From: a virus
DNA length: 64,000 nucleotides
Strand: one strand, 5' to 3'
IMG/VR virus record: IMGVR_UViG_3300025598_000024
Coordinates: 1 to 64,000 of that record
Below the pieces are notes generated by a model that ran no database searches, had not been told where the DNA came from, and saw only the letters and a program-made list of their open reading frames with translations. Positions 7,873 to 15,690 of this stretch are shown here, piece by piece; position 1 is the stretch's first letter; each line of letters starts with the position of its first letter. The translations under genes were made by a program, and so were the position numbers.

Positions 7873-8039
7873 AAAACAAATACAAGCTCAAGCGTGCATA
7901 CCTGTACAAGGTAACTGACCGACGCTTTCTGTTGCCATGCCTGCGCAAGTATGACAATGATGGTTGGGTACTGGATGGCGTACTGTTTGGATGGTGCTTT
8001 GTATACAACTTCAGAGGTGGATACGATGATCATCGATAA
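7869..8039 (+). CDS. Hypothetical small basic protein
   Basis: 56 residues, very basic at the start (MKNKYKLKRAYLYK) and aromatic-rich. It starts with the ATG that overlaps the previous stop (ATGA), after GGAGAG. It overlaps the next gene by 14 bases. The function is unknown. Confidence 0.65.
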   Translation: MKNKYKLKRAYLYKVTDRRFLLPCLRKYDNDGWVLDGVLFGWCFVYNFRGGYDDHR

Positions 8040-8289
8040 TAAGTTTAGAGTCGGAGACAAGGTACGGATCATTGGTGAACCTGATTGGGGTACCTTTACC
8101 GTGACGCAAGTAGATACTGTGTGCACCATTATTGATTCTGTAGGCGTTGATGATGTTATGCTTGCGCATCAGCTGGCGTTCGCACCAGTATGTGGTCACA
8201 TTGATGGTGGAGAAATCCTTGATCCTGATGAAGGTACTAACATCTGGGTGAATTTCAAATACTGTCCAGAGTGTGGAGAGGCAATATAA
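8026..8289 (+). CDS. KOW/SH3-like protein with C-terminal zinc knuckle
   Basis: 87 residues. The first 40 have the beta-barrel rhythm FRVGDKVRIIGEPDWGTFTV, like KOW or small SH3 folds, and the end has CPECG. The ATG at 8026 follows AGAGGTGG. The last base of its stop is the first of the next start. The role is not known; it may bind RNA or protein. Confidence 0.7.
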   Translation: MIIDNKFRVGDKVRIIGEPDWGTFTVTQVDTVCTIIDSVGVDDVMLAHQLAFAPVCGHIDGGEILDPDEGTNIWVNFKYCPECGEAI

Positions 8290-8450
8290 TGGGATACTAC
8301 TCTGAAAGAACCTGCCCTGAATGTCTGAGCATACCCTGCGCCTGGTACTGTGGTGTTGAGTGCGAGTGCTCTGATGGCAATGAAGGAATTGATCACGATG
8401 AATGCACCGACGATGAGTGCGAGTGCCGACTACACGGAGATGGAGAATGA
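8289..8450 (+). CDS. Cys-rich acidic miniprotein
   Basis: 53 residues with nine cysteines in pairs (CPEC, CAWYC, CECSD, CTDDECEC), so probably a metal-binding miniprotein. Its ATG overlaps the previous stop and its end overlaps the next gene by 4 bases. It is not recognised as a known family. Strong overlap on both sides supports it being translated. Confidence 0.65.
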   Translation: MGYYSERTCPECLSIPCAWYCGVECECSDGNEGIDHDECTDDECECRLHGDGE

Positions 8451-8833
8451 ATCAGTATTCAAGAGACGCACTGCGTCGTGAGCATCATCTGTTTGTCTAT
8501 GAAGACAGGATGACAGGTGATGATGTAGAAGCCTGCGATGTATGTGGTGATGGCTATCCCTGCGATGTTATCTTTGTACTGGATGCTTGGGAGGCAGAGA
8601 AGCCACAAGAGAATGAGTCAGCACCCAAGTACTATCGTTGGGATGATGCCAAGCAGCTTACCGGCATTATGCCTGTGTTTGAAGCATACGAACGTGGTGA
8701 GCCAATCAATTTGGGCAACGGCGCAACACTTGTGAAGTGCGACCACGCCGACTGGACCAGCAATGCCTATTCTGAAGACATCTACGCTGACATGGGTTAT
8801 CGCTACTGCCCCAAGTGTGGAGAGAAACTATGA
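8447..8833 (+). CDS. Zinc-knuckle protein of the MNQ-RDAL family
   Basis: 128 residues. The N-terminus MNQYSRDALRREH and the motif CDVCGDGYPCD match the gene at 9396-9746 (MNQQERDALREKH, CRSCMHGWPCD), so the two are paralogues. A second Cys pair, CPKCG, ends the protein. The ATG at 8447 overlaps the previous stop. It is a putative metal-binding protein of unknown function. Confidence 0.75.
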   Translation: MNQYSRDALRREHHLFVYEDRMTGDDVEACDVCGDGYPCDVIFVLDAWEAEKPQENESAPKYYRWDDAKQLTGIMPVFEAYERGEPINLGNGATLVKCDHADWTSNAYSEDIYADMGYRYCPKCGEKL

Positions 8834-9396
8834 ACAACATCATCAGAAACAAGCCCTACTACAAGGGTGTCACAAAAGACCTGAAGTCACCAACACAGGC
8901 CAACAAACTTACCTACACGCCGGGAACGATTGTCGAAGCCGATGACCTCAACCTTGACCCAGACAAGGACTGCGGTGCAGGTATCAACTTCTGCTCAACC
9001 CTTGCCGGTGCGTTGAGGTGGGCTAGGTGTGGAACTGTGGTCACAGTGACGGTGCCGGACGGTGAACCCATCGTGGACACTGGCGACAAGTTGCGAGCCA
9101 AGCGAGTTCTCGTTGGCGAAGTGGTGAGCCTCAGTGGCGCATACCTCGTTGGCGCAGACCTCACGGACGCAGACCTCAGGGACGCAGACCTCAGTGGCGC
9201 AGACCTCACGGACGCAAACCTCAGGGACGCATACCTCACGGTCGCAGACCTCACGGACGCAAACCTCTGGGACGCAAACCTCGTTGGCGCATACCTCAGG
9301 GACGCAGACCTCAGGAACGCACGTGGCAACGACCGCACCATTCTTCCTAAGGGCTACAAGGTTGTAGATGGCTATGTCGTGAGGGAGGCAGAGTGA
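8830..9396 (+). CDS. Pentapeptide-repeat protein
   Basis: 188 residues. From about residue 100 to 160 there are about 12 consecutive A(D/N/Y)LxxA-type pentapeptide repeats, which fold into a right-handed square beta-helix. Some members mimic DNA and inhibit gyrase (MfpA, Qnr), but function cannot be read from the repeat. The DNA of the repeats is itself a near-perfect 15-base periodicity and more GC-rich than its neighbours. The N-terminal 95 residues form a separate domain. The ATG at 8830 overlaps the previous stop. Confidence 0.85.
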   Translation: MNNIIRNKPYYKGVTKDLKSPTQANKLTYTPGTIVEADDLNLDPDKDCGAGINFCSTLAGALRWARCGTVVTVTVPDGEPIVDTGDKLRAKRVLVGEVVSLSGAYLVGADLTDADLRDADLSGADLTDANLRDAYLTVADLTDANLWDANLVGAYLRDADLRNARGNDRTILPKGYKVVDGYVVREAE

Positions 9397-9746
9397 TGAA
9401 CCAGCAAGAGCGAGATGCCCTGCGAGAGAAACACCGTTGCCTTGAGAGCAAGGTTGGCCCGTGGTGTCGTTCCTGTATGCACGGTTGGCCCTGCGACACC
9501 ATCCACGCACTCAACCTCTACGACGACCTCGTGGACAACGCTCGGTTCATGCTCAAAGAGGTCACGCCTAGCGAATACGGTTCCGCCTACGCACACGGCT
9601 ACCGAGTGGCACTCCAAGACATGATTAGTGAGGACGACCTGTATGGGGAGCGTTTAGCCGAAGCAGTTTCCACCACCGGGCCAGCGGAAGTTCACGGCAG
9701 CAGTGAAGTATCCGCTACTCGTGAAGTATGCGAGCGCGTCCAATGA
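9396..9746 (+). CDS. Zinc-knuckle protein, paralogue of the 8447 gene
   Basis: 116 residues starting at the ATG in the TGATG stop-start overlap. MNQQERDALREKH and CRSCMHGWPCDTIHAL match the gene at 8447-8833; the C-terminal part differs and lacks the second Cys pair, so it may be a diverged or truncated paralogue. The base composition is higher in GC than in the genes before 8830, like the block 8830-10065 as a whole. Confidence 0.72.
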   Translation: MNQQERDALREKHRCLESKVGPWCRSCMHGWPCDTIHALNLYDDLVDNARFMLKEVTPSEYGSAYAHGYRVALQDMISEDDLYGERLAEAVSTTGPAEVHGSSEVSATREVCERVQ

Positions 9747-9810
9747 CAAGCCGAGCAAACACTGACGGCATCAACGACAACGCAGTACAACATAACAAGG
9801 GAGACAAGCA

Positions 9811-10065
9811 ATGAGCAAAGTGAGAAACCTACGAGCATGGCTGGCAACGCTGCCGGACGACGCGGAGATCACCTGTGAGATCCGAACTAGGGCGGACGCC
9901 GACGAGCACTTGGAGGATCTGGCAGCGCGCGACGGCGTTGACTTCGTGCCGCTGACAGACGAGCAGTGGCGGAGCATCGTCGTCCAATACGAGGACACGG
10001 GCGAACTCGATGACTTCTACGAAGTAGTTCGTTGGAAGGTCGGCGGTTGGGAGGTATCAGAATGA
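9811..10065 (+). CDS. Hypothetical acidic protein
   Basis: 84 residues with an ACAAGCA leader and a weak GGGAGA ribosome site about 10 bases upstream. Rich in Asp/Glu and GC-rich in sequence; the pattern LRAWLATLPDDAEI is typical of small phage proteins with a helix then a strand. No family is assigned. It overlaps the next gene by 4 bases. Confidence 0.7.
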   Translation: MSKVRNLRAWLATLPDDAEITCEIRTRADADEHLEDLAARDGVDFVPLTDEQWRSIVVQYEDTGELDDFYEVVRWKVGGWEVSE

Positions 10066-10391
10066 ATCAGCAAGAGAGAGATGAATACATCAGTCGGCGC
10101 TGGACTGGCCCAGGCTGGAAGCAACTGATTCTGGACTGTGACAGAGAGATGGCCCAGATAGACCCTGACTATACTATCCTGCAGATCAAGGAGAAGTTCG
10201 GCGGGTTGCGATACTATGTAGAAGGCCACCAGGATCTGTTTGAGATCGAAAGAAAGTACGAGGAATTAAGTTACAGTACTTGTGAAAAGTGTGGTAGCAC
10301 AGAGCATGTGCTTGTTGGTACCAACAATAACAGCTACTGGGTCAAGAGTCTTTGCAACGACTGCAGAGCAGAAGGAGAAAGCAATGAGTGA
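10062..10391 (+). CDS. Zinc-ribbon protein with MNQQERD start
   Basis: 109 residues. The start MNQQERDEY resembles the two paralogues at 8447 and 9396, but the body differs: a middle KEKFGGLRYYV segment and two Cys pairs, CEKCG and CNDC, forming a C-terminal zinc ribbon. I recall KEKFGGLRYY from many phage and bacterial small proteins of unknown role. The ATG at 10062 overlaps the previous stop. Confidence 0.75.
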   Translation: MNQQERDEYISRRWTGPGWKQLILDCDREMAQIDPDYTILQIKEKFGGLRYYVEGHQDLFEIERKYEELSYSTCEKCGSTEHVLVGTNNNSYWVKSLCNDCRAEGESNE

Positions 10392-10782
10392 TGAACAGCA
10401 CAGTGCAAGCCTGAGCCCCCGGTACAAGCCGGGTGATCGGGTGATGACCAACTGGGGTGAAGAGATAGTTATCGAAGGCATCTCGGTGTACACCAGTATA
10501 ACTTATGAAGCTAACGGTACAATCTGGTCTGACACTGAACTGCGTCCAGTCCCGGACAACTCTGGCAAGACCATTGTAAAGAGCAGGAAGTGCCTGGTGC
10601 ATGAACAGGTTGAGCACGAGTACACCGACTCATTCCGGTGGTGTCCGGAGTGCTGGCATGTTTTCCAGACAACTGACGACATCCGTCTGTTGCTCTGGGA
10701 TGAGATCGGGATCATTCCCGAAGATGAAGGCTGGCGGGTGGAAGACATGAAGAGTTGCCCACTCTGCCAACACGACTGGTAA
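10384..10782 (+). CDS. Zinc-ribbon protein with SH3-like N-terminus
   Basis: 132 residues. The N-terminal part, YKPGDRVMTNWGEEIVIEGI, has the look of a KOW/SH3 barrel; the second half has CPEC and CPLC pairs. It starts at the ATG at 10384 within the end of the previous gene, after GGAGAAAGCA. It resembles the domain order of the gene at 8026. The function is unknown. Confidence 0.7.
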   Translation: MSDEQHSASLSPRYKPGDRVMTNWGEEIVIEGISVYTSITYEANGTIWSDTELRPVPDNSGKTIVKSRKCLVHEQVEHEYTDSFRWCPECWHVFQTTDDIRLLLWDEIGIIPEDEGWRVEDMKSCPLCQHDW

Positions 10783-10791
10783 AGGAGAGAG

Positions 10792-10938
10792 ATGGACAAG
10801 ACACAACTGGGTGAACGTTTGATTCACCTGCAGACCGAACTCAGCTGGTTGAAGGCACAGCGCAAGGGAGTCAAGCAGGAGATCAAGCACACCATGAGAC
10901 TGATCAAGGAGCTGGGACCAGATGAAACACTGTCCTAG
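10792..10938 (+). CDS. Small coiled-coil protein
   Basis: 48 residues, one long amphipathic helix (LGERLIHLQTELSWLKAQRK...). AAAGGAGAGAG lies directly before the ATG, the best ribosome site nearby, and the frame overlaps the next gene by 17 bases. The function is unknown. Confidence 0.65.
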   Translation: MDKTQLGERLIHLQTELSWLKAQRKGVKQEIKHTMRLIKELGPDETLS

Positions 10939-11125
10939 CTGCGGTGCCCCGGAAGACTGGAGAGAAAAAATTGGCTCGAGCATCACTGATGAGCGCACTC
11001 GTTTTCCTTGGAATAGTACATCTGATGAAGAACTGGTAGACTGTTCCAGTTGTGAGTTGCCGGCCCTGTTCCGTGACGAACTGGGCAACCCCACCTGCAT
11101 TGACTGCTGGAAGGATTCAGAATGA
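10922..11125 (+). CDS. Zinc-ribbon miniprotein
   Basis: 67 residues with three Cys pairs, CPSCG (4-8), CSSC (about 41-44) and CIDC (about 59-62), typical of small phage zinc-ribbon proteins. The ATG lies inside the end of the previous gene and the stop overlaps the next ATG. Confidence 0.72.
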   Translation: MKHCPSCGAPEDWREKIGSSITDERTRFPWNSTSDEELVDCSSCELPALFRDELGNPTCIDCWKDSE

Positions 11126-11382
11126 AATATATCATTCAAGACTGGATGAGCAACCGGCTCTGGCCGGAGCAGGTCTTCGATAGTTTTGAACAGGGTTGGG
11201 AATGGATCTACACCAATGATCCTGAGCCGGATCCTGCTAGTGACCTGTGGCTGGACGGTTGGTACGATGATTACTATGTCATGCCCTTGCACGAGTGTAC
11301 CTGTGAGATGGGAACCTGCGCCTATCATGCCGGTTACCAGGATGGTGTTCGTGACAGCACACGTGGGACAACTGCACGATAA
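11122..11382 (+). CDS. Hypothetical acidic aromatic protein
   Basis: 86 residues, rich in Trp, Tyr and Asp, with a C-terminal CTCEMGTC cluster. It is the last gene of the first plus-strand run; the next 220 bases are non-coding and hold regulatory elements. No family is recognised. Confidence 0.7.
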   Translation: MKYIIQDWMSNRLWPEQVFDSFEQGWEWIYTNDPEPDPASDLWLDGWYDDYYVMPLHECTCEMGTCAYHAGYQDGVRDSTRGTTAR

Positions 11383-11394
11383 GCATTTGCCTGA

Positions 11395-11468
11395 TTGGCG
11401 CTGCGCGCGTGCGGAATCTCTTTGAACAGAGGCCGGGAAAATTTTTTTATATATACTATTAGTATAGG
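11395..11468 (+). promoter_or_regulatory. Shared upstream element, copy B
   Basis: This is the second copy of the element at 4-78, with the same ordered blocks and the same A4T7 tract followed by GTATAG. Here a small hairpin, CTCT/AGAG around TTGAAC, lies in the middle. It begins a 224-base gene-free stretch before the gene at 11607, so it probably starts a transcription unit. Confidence 0.5.
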
Positions 11469-11469
11469 C

Positions 11470-11498
11470 TTGTGTTCAAGTATCAAGTAAGATATAGT
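11470..11498 (+). promoter_or_regulatory. Candidate sigma-70-type promoter
   Basis: TTGTGT (11470-11475), a 17-base spacer and TATAGT (11493-11498), directly downstream of copy B of the shared element. It would give a leader of about 100 bases before the GTG at 11607. Confidence 0.42.
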
Positions 11499-11537
11499 GT
11501 TCTTATCCCACTAGTACAGTGAGTTCCTGTGGGTTGT

Positions 11538-11571
11538 GAGCATTGGTCATGCTCATGTAATAGAATGACCA
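11538..11571 (+). promoter_or_regulatory. Mutually exclusive hairpins in the leader
   Basis: GAGCAT (11538-11543) can pair with ATGCTC (11549-11554), or TGGTCAT (11544-11550) can pair with ATGACCA (11565-11571). The two folds share bases, so only one can form. This is the arrangement of an attenuator or RNA switch, though no terminator T-tract follows. Confidence 0.4.
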
Positions 11572-11606
11572 TGTAGTATATCCATCCCTAGTAAGGAGGC
11601 TTGGCT

Positions 11607-12281
11607 GTGAAGCCAATCATCTGGGTTGCCAGACCCGACAAAACTGGCTGGAATGCCACTCGAGCTCGTGATCGTGTGGATTATTCCTTCTGTGTGTATC
11701 GCGAAGACTCTGCTACTGGCAATCCTGCCCGGCTGGTTGTTCGTGAGACCTATACCGATAAACCTGAGGCTCGCGCCAGAAAGGTTATCGGTGAGTTCAT
11801 GTTTGACACCGCCAAGCGTGCCAAGGATGCTGTGGTTAACTCTCTTATTATGTACAATGATGAGGCTCGCTACCCGCCTGCCACGGTTACGCGTGAGGTG
11901 TTGCGTGACAAGTTCTTGCGCACCATGCAGTGGGACAGCGAGCAGGACAGCCTGTTCTACAGCACTATGAACTGGTTTGACAGTCCGGTTAGTGGTGCTG
12001 GTGCTCGTCCTGTGCCAGTTGTCAACCCTGCACCAGAGACTGTCCCGCCAGCCACGTTGATGGATCAGGCCAACAACCAGTTTGCAGCTGATTCTGGGCA
12101 CAACATGACTGGTATTGACTCTATCGCAAGTGATGTGATTGAGGCAATGCAGATGCTTGAGCAGGTTGAGCAGATGGTTGAACCCGTGTTCGACCCCGAG
12201 AACTGGTCACCTGGTGATGCGGTGCCCGCAGGTTGGGCTATTATCGGTGGCAAGCCAGTCCAGTTCAGCTGGCCCAAGTAG
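11607..12281 (+). CDS. Hypothetical protein
   Basis: 224 residues with a GTG start, chosen because AAGGAGG at 11593-11599 is correctly spaced from it; a TTG at 11601 is too close. There is a folded N-terminal domain of about 110 residues (KPIIWVARPDKTGWN...), then a Pro/Ala-rich linker, a helical segment and a C-terminal SPGDAVPAGWAIIGGKPVQF motif. I do not know the family. Confidence 0.78.
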   Translation: MKPIIWVARPDKTGWNATRARDRVDYSFCVYREDSATGNPARLVVRETYTDKPEARARKVIGEFMFDTAKRAKDAVVNSLIMYNDEARYPPATVTREVLRDKFLRTMQWDSEQDSLFYSTMNWFDSPVSGAGARPVPVVNPAPETVPPATLMDQANNQFAADSGHNMTGIDSIASDVIEAMQMLEQVEQMVEPVFDPENWSPGDAVPAGWAIIGGKPVQFSWPK

Positions 12282-12347
12282 TAGCACACTCCTGGGCATG
12301 AGTATAAACTGCCCAATCATACAACAACTATCAAAGGAGCTTGTCCC

Positions 12348-12950
12348 GTGGGACTCGACCAATACGCATTTGCTGTACATCCACACCCCGATAACACCGA
12401 TTTTTATATCGGTTGGGATAACAGTGAACGATACGATGGTAAAGACATCCAAGAGAACATGTGCAGGTTCGCTGTGTGGCGTAAGCACCCCAACCTGCAA
12501 GGTTGGATGGAGAAGCTGTTCAATCACAAGGCCAACATGCAGAACTACCGTGGTGAAGTTAAGCCAGGTGGTATGGGTGATGACATTGGATTCACCAGCA
12601 TTGTTCTGGATCCTGAGACAGGTGAGGAACAAGAGATGACTGATGAGATCCGTGAAGCACTAGCAGGATTGCAGAAGGAAATCAACGAGAACATGCCTGA
12701 TGCACTGCGTCAGTCTCTTCTCAGTGCTCCTGCTCAACGAGTGTTCAACTGTCAGCCAATCCGCTTGACTCTTAGTGATCTCGAGCAGCTGGAGACGGCC
12801 ATCAATCGTGGTCATCTGCCCGCAACATCAGGGTTCTTCTTCGGTGACTCTGCCGATGATGAGAACAAGGAATACGACCTGGAGTTCATCACTGCTAGCC
12901 GGGAGGCTATCAAGAACGGACTCGATGTCTACTACAACAGCTGGTGGTAA
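12348..12950 (+). CDS. MGLDQYA-type phage protein
   Basis: 200 residues with a GTG start and AAAGGAG about 9 bases upstream. The MGLDQYA start and the WRKHPNLQGWM segment recur in a family of phage and bacterial proteins of unknown function (some entries carry a doubtful phosphoglycerate-kinase label). The end, DLEFITASREAIKNGLDVYYNSWW, is typical of the family. No catalytic residues can be named. Confidence 0.78.
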   Translation: MGLDQYAFAVHPHPDNTDFYIGWDNSERYDGKDIQENMCRFAVWRKHPNLQGWMEKLFNHKANMQNYRGEVKPGGMGDDIGFTSIVLDPETGEEQEMTDEIREALAGLQKEINENMPDALRQSLLSAPAQRVFNCQPIRLTLSDLEQLETAINRGHLPATSGFFFGDSADDENKEYDLEFITASREAIKNGLDVYYNSWW

Positions 12951-12953
12951 ATC

Positions 12954-13511
12954 ATGCCAAATCACGTATATAACTCAGTCACATTCAATGGTGACGCACA
13001 TGCATTGACCAGGATCATGAAGAAGCTGGGTATGCCACACACACTGAGTGAGGGCATGCCGCAGTTCAACTTCTATAACCTGATCGAGCCCAGCGACATT
13101 GCATGGTACAAGTCAACCGATGAAGGTCATACAGATAACTGGTACAACTGGCGCATTGCGAACTGGGGAACCAAGTGGAATGCTTACGATGTTAACATGT
13201 GCCGTTCTGACGACAATCAGGCGCTTGCCTATGACTTCTCTACAGCCTGGAGTCAACCTACTGGTATCATCATGGCACTGGTAGACTACATGGTTGAAGA
13301 AAGGTTCGATGTCAGCATGGACTGGATCTTCGAAGAAGAGCAGGGATGGGGTGGTGAATATCACTATGACCTGGCTACTGGTATGAGCGTGGTTCAAGAA
13401 TGGGATATACCAGAAACCCATCATGAACTTGTAGAGCGTAAAGGGACCTGCTATTGTGAGGGGGAAAATCCAATATTCTATGACTGCCCAGGAGCACAAC
13501 AAGATGAATGA
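12954..13511 (+). CDS. Api92/DUF1281-like ferredoxin-fold protein
   Basis: 185 residues. MPNHVYNSVTFNGD at the start, FNFYNLIEPS, and a central WYNWRIANWGTKWNAYDV are the hallmark segments of the Api92/YubB (DUF1281) family found in phages and plasmids. Their function is not established. A Cys-rich tail (CYCEGENPIFYDC) is extra. It lies 3 bases after the MGLDQYA-type gene; the two families often neighbour each other in phages. Confidence 0.85.
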   Translation: MPNHVYNSVTFNGDAHALTRIMKKLGMPHTLSEGMPQFNFYNLIEPSDIAWYKSTDEGHTDNWYNWRIANWGTKWNAYDVNMCRSDDNQALAYDFSTAWSQPTGIIMALVDYMVEERFDVSMDWIFEEEQGWGGEYHYDLATGMSVVQEWDIPETHHELVERKGTCYCEGENPIFYDCPGAQQDE

Positions 13512-13737
13512 AGAAGAAATAGCTGAAATGCACAGCAAGTTAGCAGCACAATTCAAGAGTTGGGAAGATGGCAGTTTGTTAGAGCCCAAGATGCTAAAAA
13601 TCTATCAGACCATTATCGATGATGGTATGGAGCACGGCTTGGGCATGATGATAACTAGCACTTGCAATCTGCTGATCCATCATGGGGCTTGCACACCTTA
13701 CAAACCGCGACAACTACCACCAAAAAGAGAGGAGTAA
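13504..13737 (+). CDS. Small protein, diverged copy of the 7319 gene
   Basis: 77 residues. Its SWEDGSLL..KMLKIYQTIIDDG....LLIHHGACTP pattern parallels the DUF7417-like protein at 7319 ([18 protein letters not shown]....[10 protein letters not shown]), so they look like paralogues. The ATG at 13504 lies within the end of the previous gene. The function is unknown. Confidence 0.7.
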   Translation: MNEEEIAEMHSKLAAQFKSWEDGSLLEPKMLKIYQTIIDDGMEHGLGMMITSTCNLLIHHGACTPYKPRQLPPKREE

Positions 13738-13952
13738 TGCAGTATAACTATGTAATCAGTTGGACCCTGGAAGAAGGATGGAAGATCGACTGGGAGACAA
13801 CAATGGCTAAATTTCCAGAGGGGAACATTTACATTCCCAATATGGATAAATGGATAGACGTGGGGGACACAAGCAGTGAGACTTATGTTACCGAGACCGT
13901 CATTACGGACGACCTTGAAGATGTATTCGAAGGCATGCGGGAGAACTGTTAG
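13737..13952 (+). CDS. Hypothetical acidic protein
   Basis: 71 residues, beginning at the ATG in a TAATG stop-start overlap after GAGAGGAG. Alternating strands and an acidic tail; not recognised. About 100 bases of non-coding sequence with two GGGAGG purine runs follow. Confidence 0.68.
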   Translation: MQYNYVISWTLEEGWKIDWETTMAKFPEGNIYIPNMDKWIDVGDTSSETYVTETVITDDLEDVFEGMRENC

Positions 13953-14053
13953 CGGACTGCATCCATCAACAATTTTTAACAGGCAAAAAAATGAAGGGAG
14001 GGTATGTTCATCATCAACGGTTCTCAAAGCACAGAAAAATCAAGGGAGGATAA

Positions 14054-14746
14054 GTGGATTCATTGAGCAATATAATCGATAGAATTCAGAAGTGTCTTAA
14101 CCTTGCACACGGCAGCAACTTTCTTGGTGAACGTGAAGCTGCCCAAGCTATGGCCCAACGTCTTATCACCAAGTATCAGATTGACGATCTACAGCTTAAG
14201 GCTCTGAGTAAAGCTGGTAACTCATACGTCACCCAGGACTTTGTCAGTATAAAGACAAACCAGACTATGAACAGTATCTTACTCGATACTATCGCCAAGC
14301 ATAACTTCTGTAGAGTGCTACGTGGCAACGGTTATTGTATTGTGTACGGTTATGACGACGATATTCAGATTGTTATCAGTATGTACTCTATACTATCTCT
14401 ACACATGCAATCAGAGCATGATGAAAAGATAGAATCAGCTACATCTAATAGCAGGTCTGATGCTCGTCAGTGGAGCAAGTCATTCTATATCGGTTATTGC
14501 TCAGGTGTAGACGAGCGTATCCGTGAAGCACGACAGTCAACAATTAATACTATCATATCACATGATAAGTCTGTTGCTATCTATGTCAAGGACAAGCAGC
14601 ATGCAGTAGAAGAATACTTCCAGTCACAAGCTTATGATCTGCGTCCCGGTCCCAACCATGAAGTCAATATGCTCAGCTCAGGTTACATTGCAGGTCATGC
14701 CAGCGGTCGTAACTCAGACATCGGTCAGACACGGATTGAACAATGA
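14054..14746 (+). CDS. DUF2786-like protein
   Basis: 230 residues from a GTG start behind GGGAGGA. The first 45 residues, IIDRIQKCLNLAHGSNFLGEREAAQAMAQRLITKYQID, match the helical DUF2786 domain found in phages and bacteria. The middle is an alpha/beta region and a later stretch, VKDKQHAVEEYF, is basic. The function of the family is unknown. It overlaps the next gene by 4 bases. Confidence 0.8.
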   Translation: MDSLSNIIDRIQKCLNLAHGSNFLGEREAAQAMAQRLITKYQIDDLQLKALSKAGNSYVTQDFVSIKTNQTMNSILLDTIAKHNFCRVLRGNGYCIVYGYDDDIQIVISMYSILSLHMQSEHDEKIESATSNSRSDARQWSKSFYIGYCSGVDERIREARQSTINTIISHDKSVAIYVKDKQHAVEEYFQSQAYDLRPGPNHEVNMLSSGYIAGHASGRNSDIGQTRIEQ

Positions 14747-14937
14747 ACTTAGCTTACGTTCTACAGTATGATACTGGACAGGATAACTATGAGATCTCAG
14801 GTGTGTACTCGAGTCTAAAGTCAGCTATGAATGCTGTTACAGTTGAGTGGAAACAGAATGAAGAGCTGGCTCTTTGGGAAGGCTACCATCCTGAAGGTGG
14901 TATGTGGAGTATTGAAGTTTATCCAATACTAGATTAG
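14743..14937 (+). CDS. Hypothetical small protein
   Basis: 64 residues, the last plus-strand gene. Its end overlaps by 9 bases the stop of the convergent minus-strand gene, so there is no room for a separate terminator. No family is recognised. Confidence 0.65.
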   Translation: MNLAYVLQYDTGQDNYEISGVYSSLKSAMNAVTVEWKQNEELALWEGYHPEGGMWSIEVYPILD

Positions 14938-15690
14938 TGATACGTTTTCTTTATCAACTTTTACATTAGTATTGATGTGTTGAATATCTTCTGGGGTCCA
15001 CATTGACCAGTTACCTGGGCTGGTAGGATAGTTATAAAGCCCATTGTATGAGTGCCATCCAACTCGTCTGCCGAGTTCTTCATGATAGCGCTGAGCATTC
15101 TCACGCGTTCGTTGCTGTGGTCTACCCCATTTATCATCGCTGTTTTCACGAGAATAAACTTGTGAATTAATGCCTAAATTATTAGGTGCAAGATGATGTT
15201 TGATTAGTGCATGGTTCATTGCGGTAGCAGCGCCCGGGTGTATTGATGTAGCAGAATTTATAAAGGCTAGCTCTGGCCAATTTTTATTTTGACTAGCTCT
15301 TAATGAACCAACTATATTACCGCCATGCATGGCAAGAATGAACCTAGAGTTTTGTTCTTCTGGATACGAAAGCGTATATGATCCATCACGGTATGCATTT
15401 GATAGTGCTTGCGCGTTAGAGATAGTATTTGCAATAGCCGTTTCATGCGTAGCATCTTTAGGTTTAATTGTTTTTAACGTTGCTATCTGTTTTTCTAAGC
15501 TAGCATGCTTGTCAACATCTGGCTCTTTTATGCTATCCATATCATGGATCTCTATACTGCCGCCGCCTTCGTAAAAGCTATTAGTTTTACCCTGGACGCC
15601 TTCTAGTATTCCAGGGAGCTTTACTCTGCTGTTAGGTTTGTAAACAGCAATAGCATAACGCTCACTAGCGTATCTTATAGACCAGTTCAT
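14929..15690 (-). CDS. Tagged GNAT-like protein
   Basis: 253 residues. The N-terminus MNWSIRYASERYA carries the tag also seen at 17108, 20325 and 25416. The centre (about residues 115-180) has the GNAT-like order of a strand, a VGSLRA segment and an NSATSIHPGAATAMNHALIKHHL helix, suggesting an acetyltransferase fold, but the acetyl-CoA loop is not convincing. It overlaps the amidase by 4 bases. It may be a virion-associated modifying enzyme, which is inference. Confidence 0.7.
   Translation of the reverse strand: MNWSIRYASERYAIAVYKPNSRVKLPGILEGVQGKTNSFYEGGGSIEIHDMDSIKEPDVDKHASLEKQIATLKTIKPKDATHETAIANTISNAQALSNAYRDGSYTLSYPEEQNSRFILAMHGGNIVGSLRASQNKNWPELAFINSATSIHPGAATAMNHALIKHHLAPNNLGINSQVYSRENSDDKWGRPQQRTRENAQRYHEELGRRVGWHSYNGLYNYPTSPGNWSMWTPEDIQHINTNVKVDKENVSLI

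Noticed and set aside
9134-9341. Regular 15-base repeats that could suggest a CRISPR array or minisatellite
   Set aside because: The period encodes pentapeptide repeats in frame; there are no unique spacers of constant length.
8913-9510. Long open frames on the minus strand opposite the pentapeptide gene
   Set aside because: They are shadows of the repeat; they lack ribosome sites and run against the operon direction.
13991-14053. A 20-codon open frame before the GTG at 14054, possible leader peptide
   Set aside because: No convincing ribosome site and no run of a single codon; too short to support.
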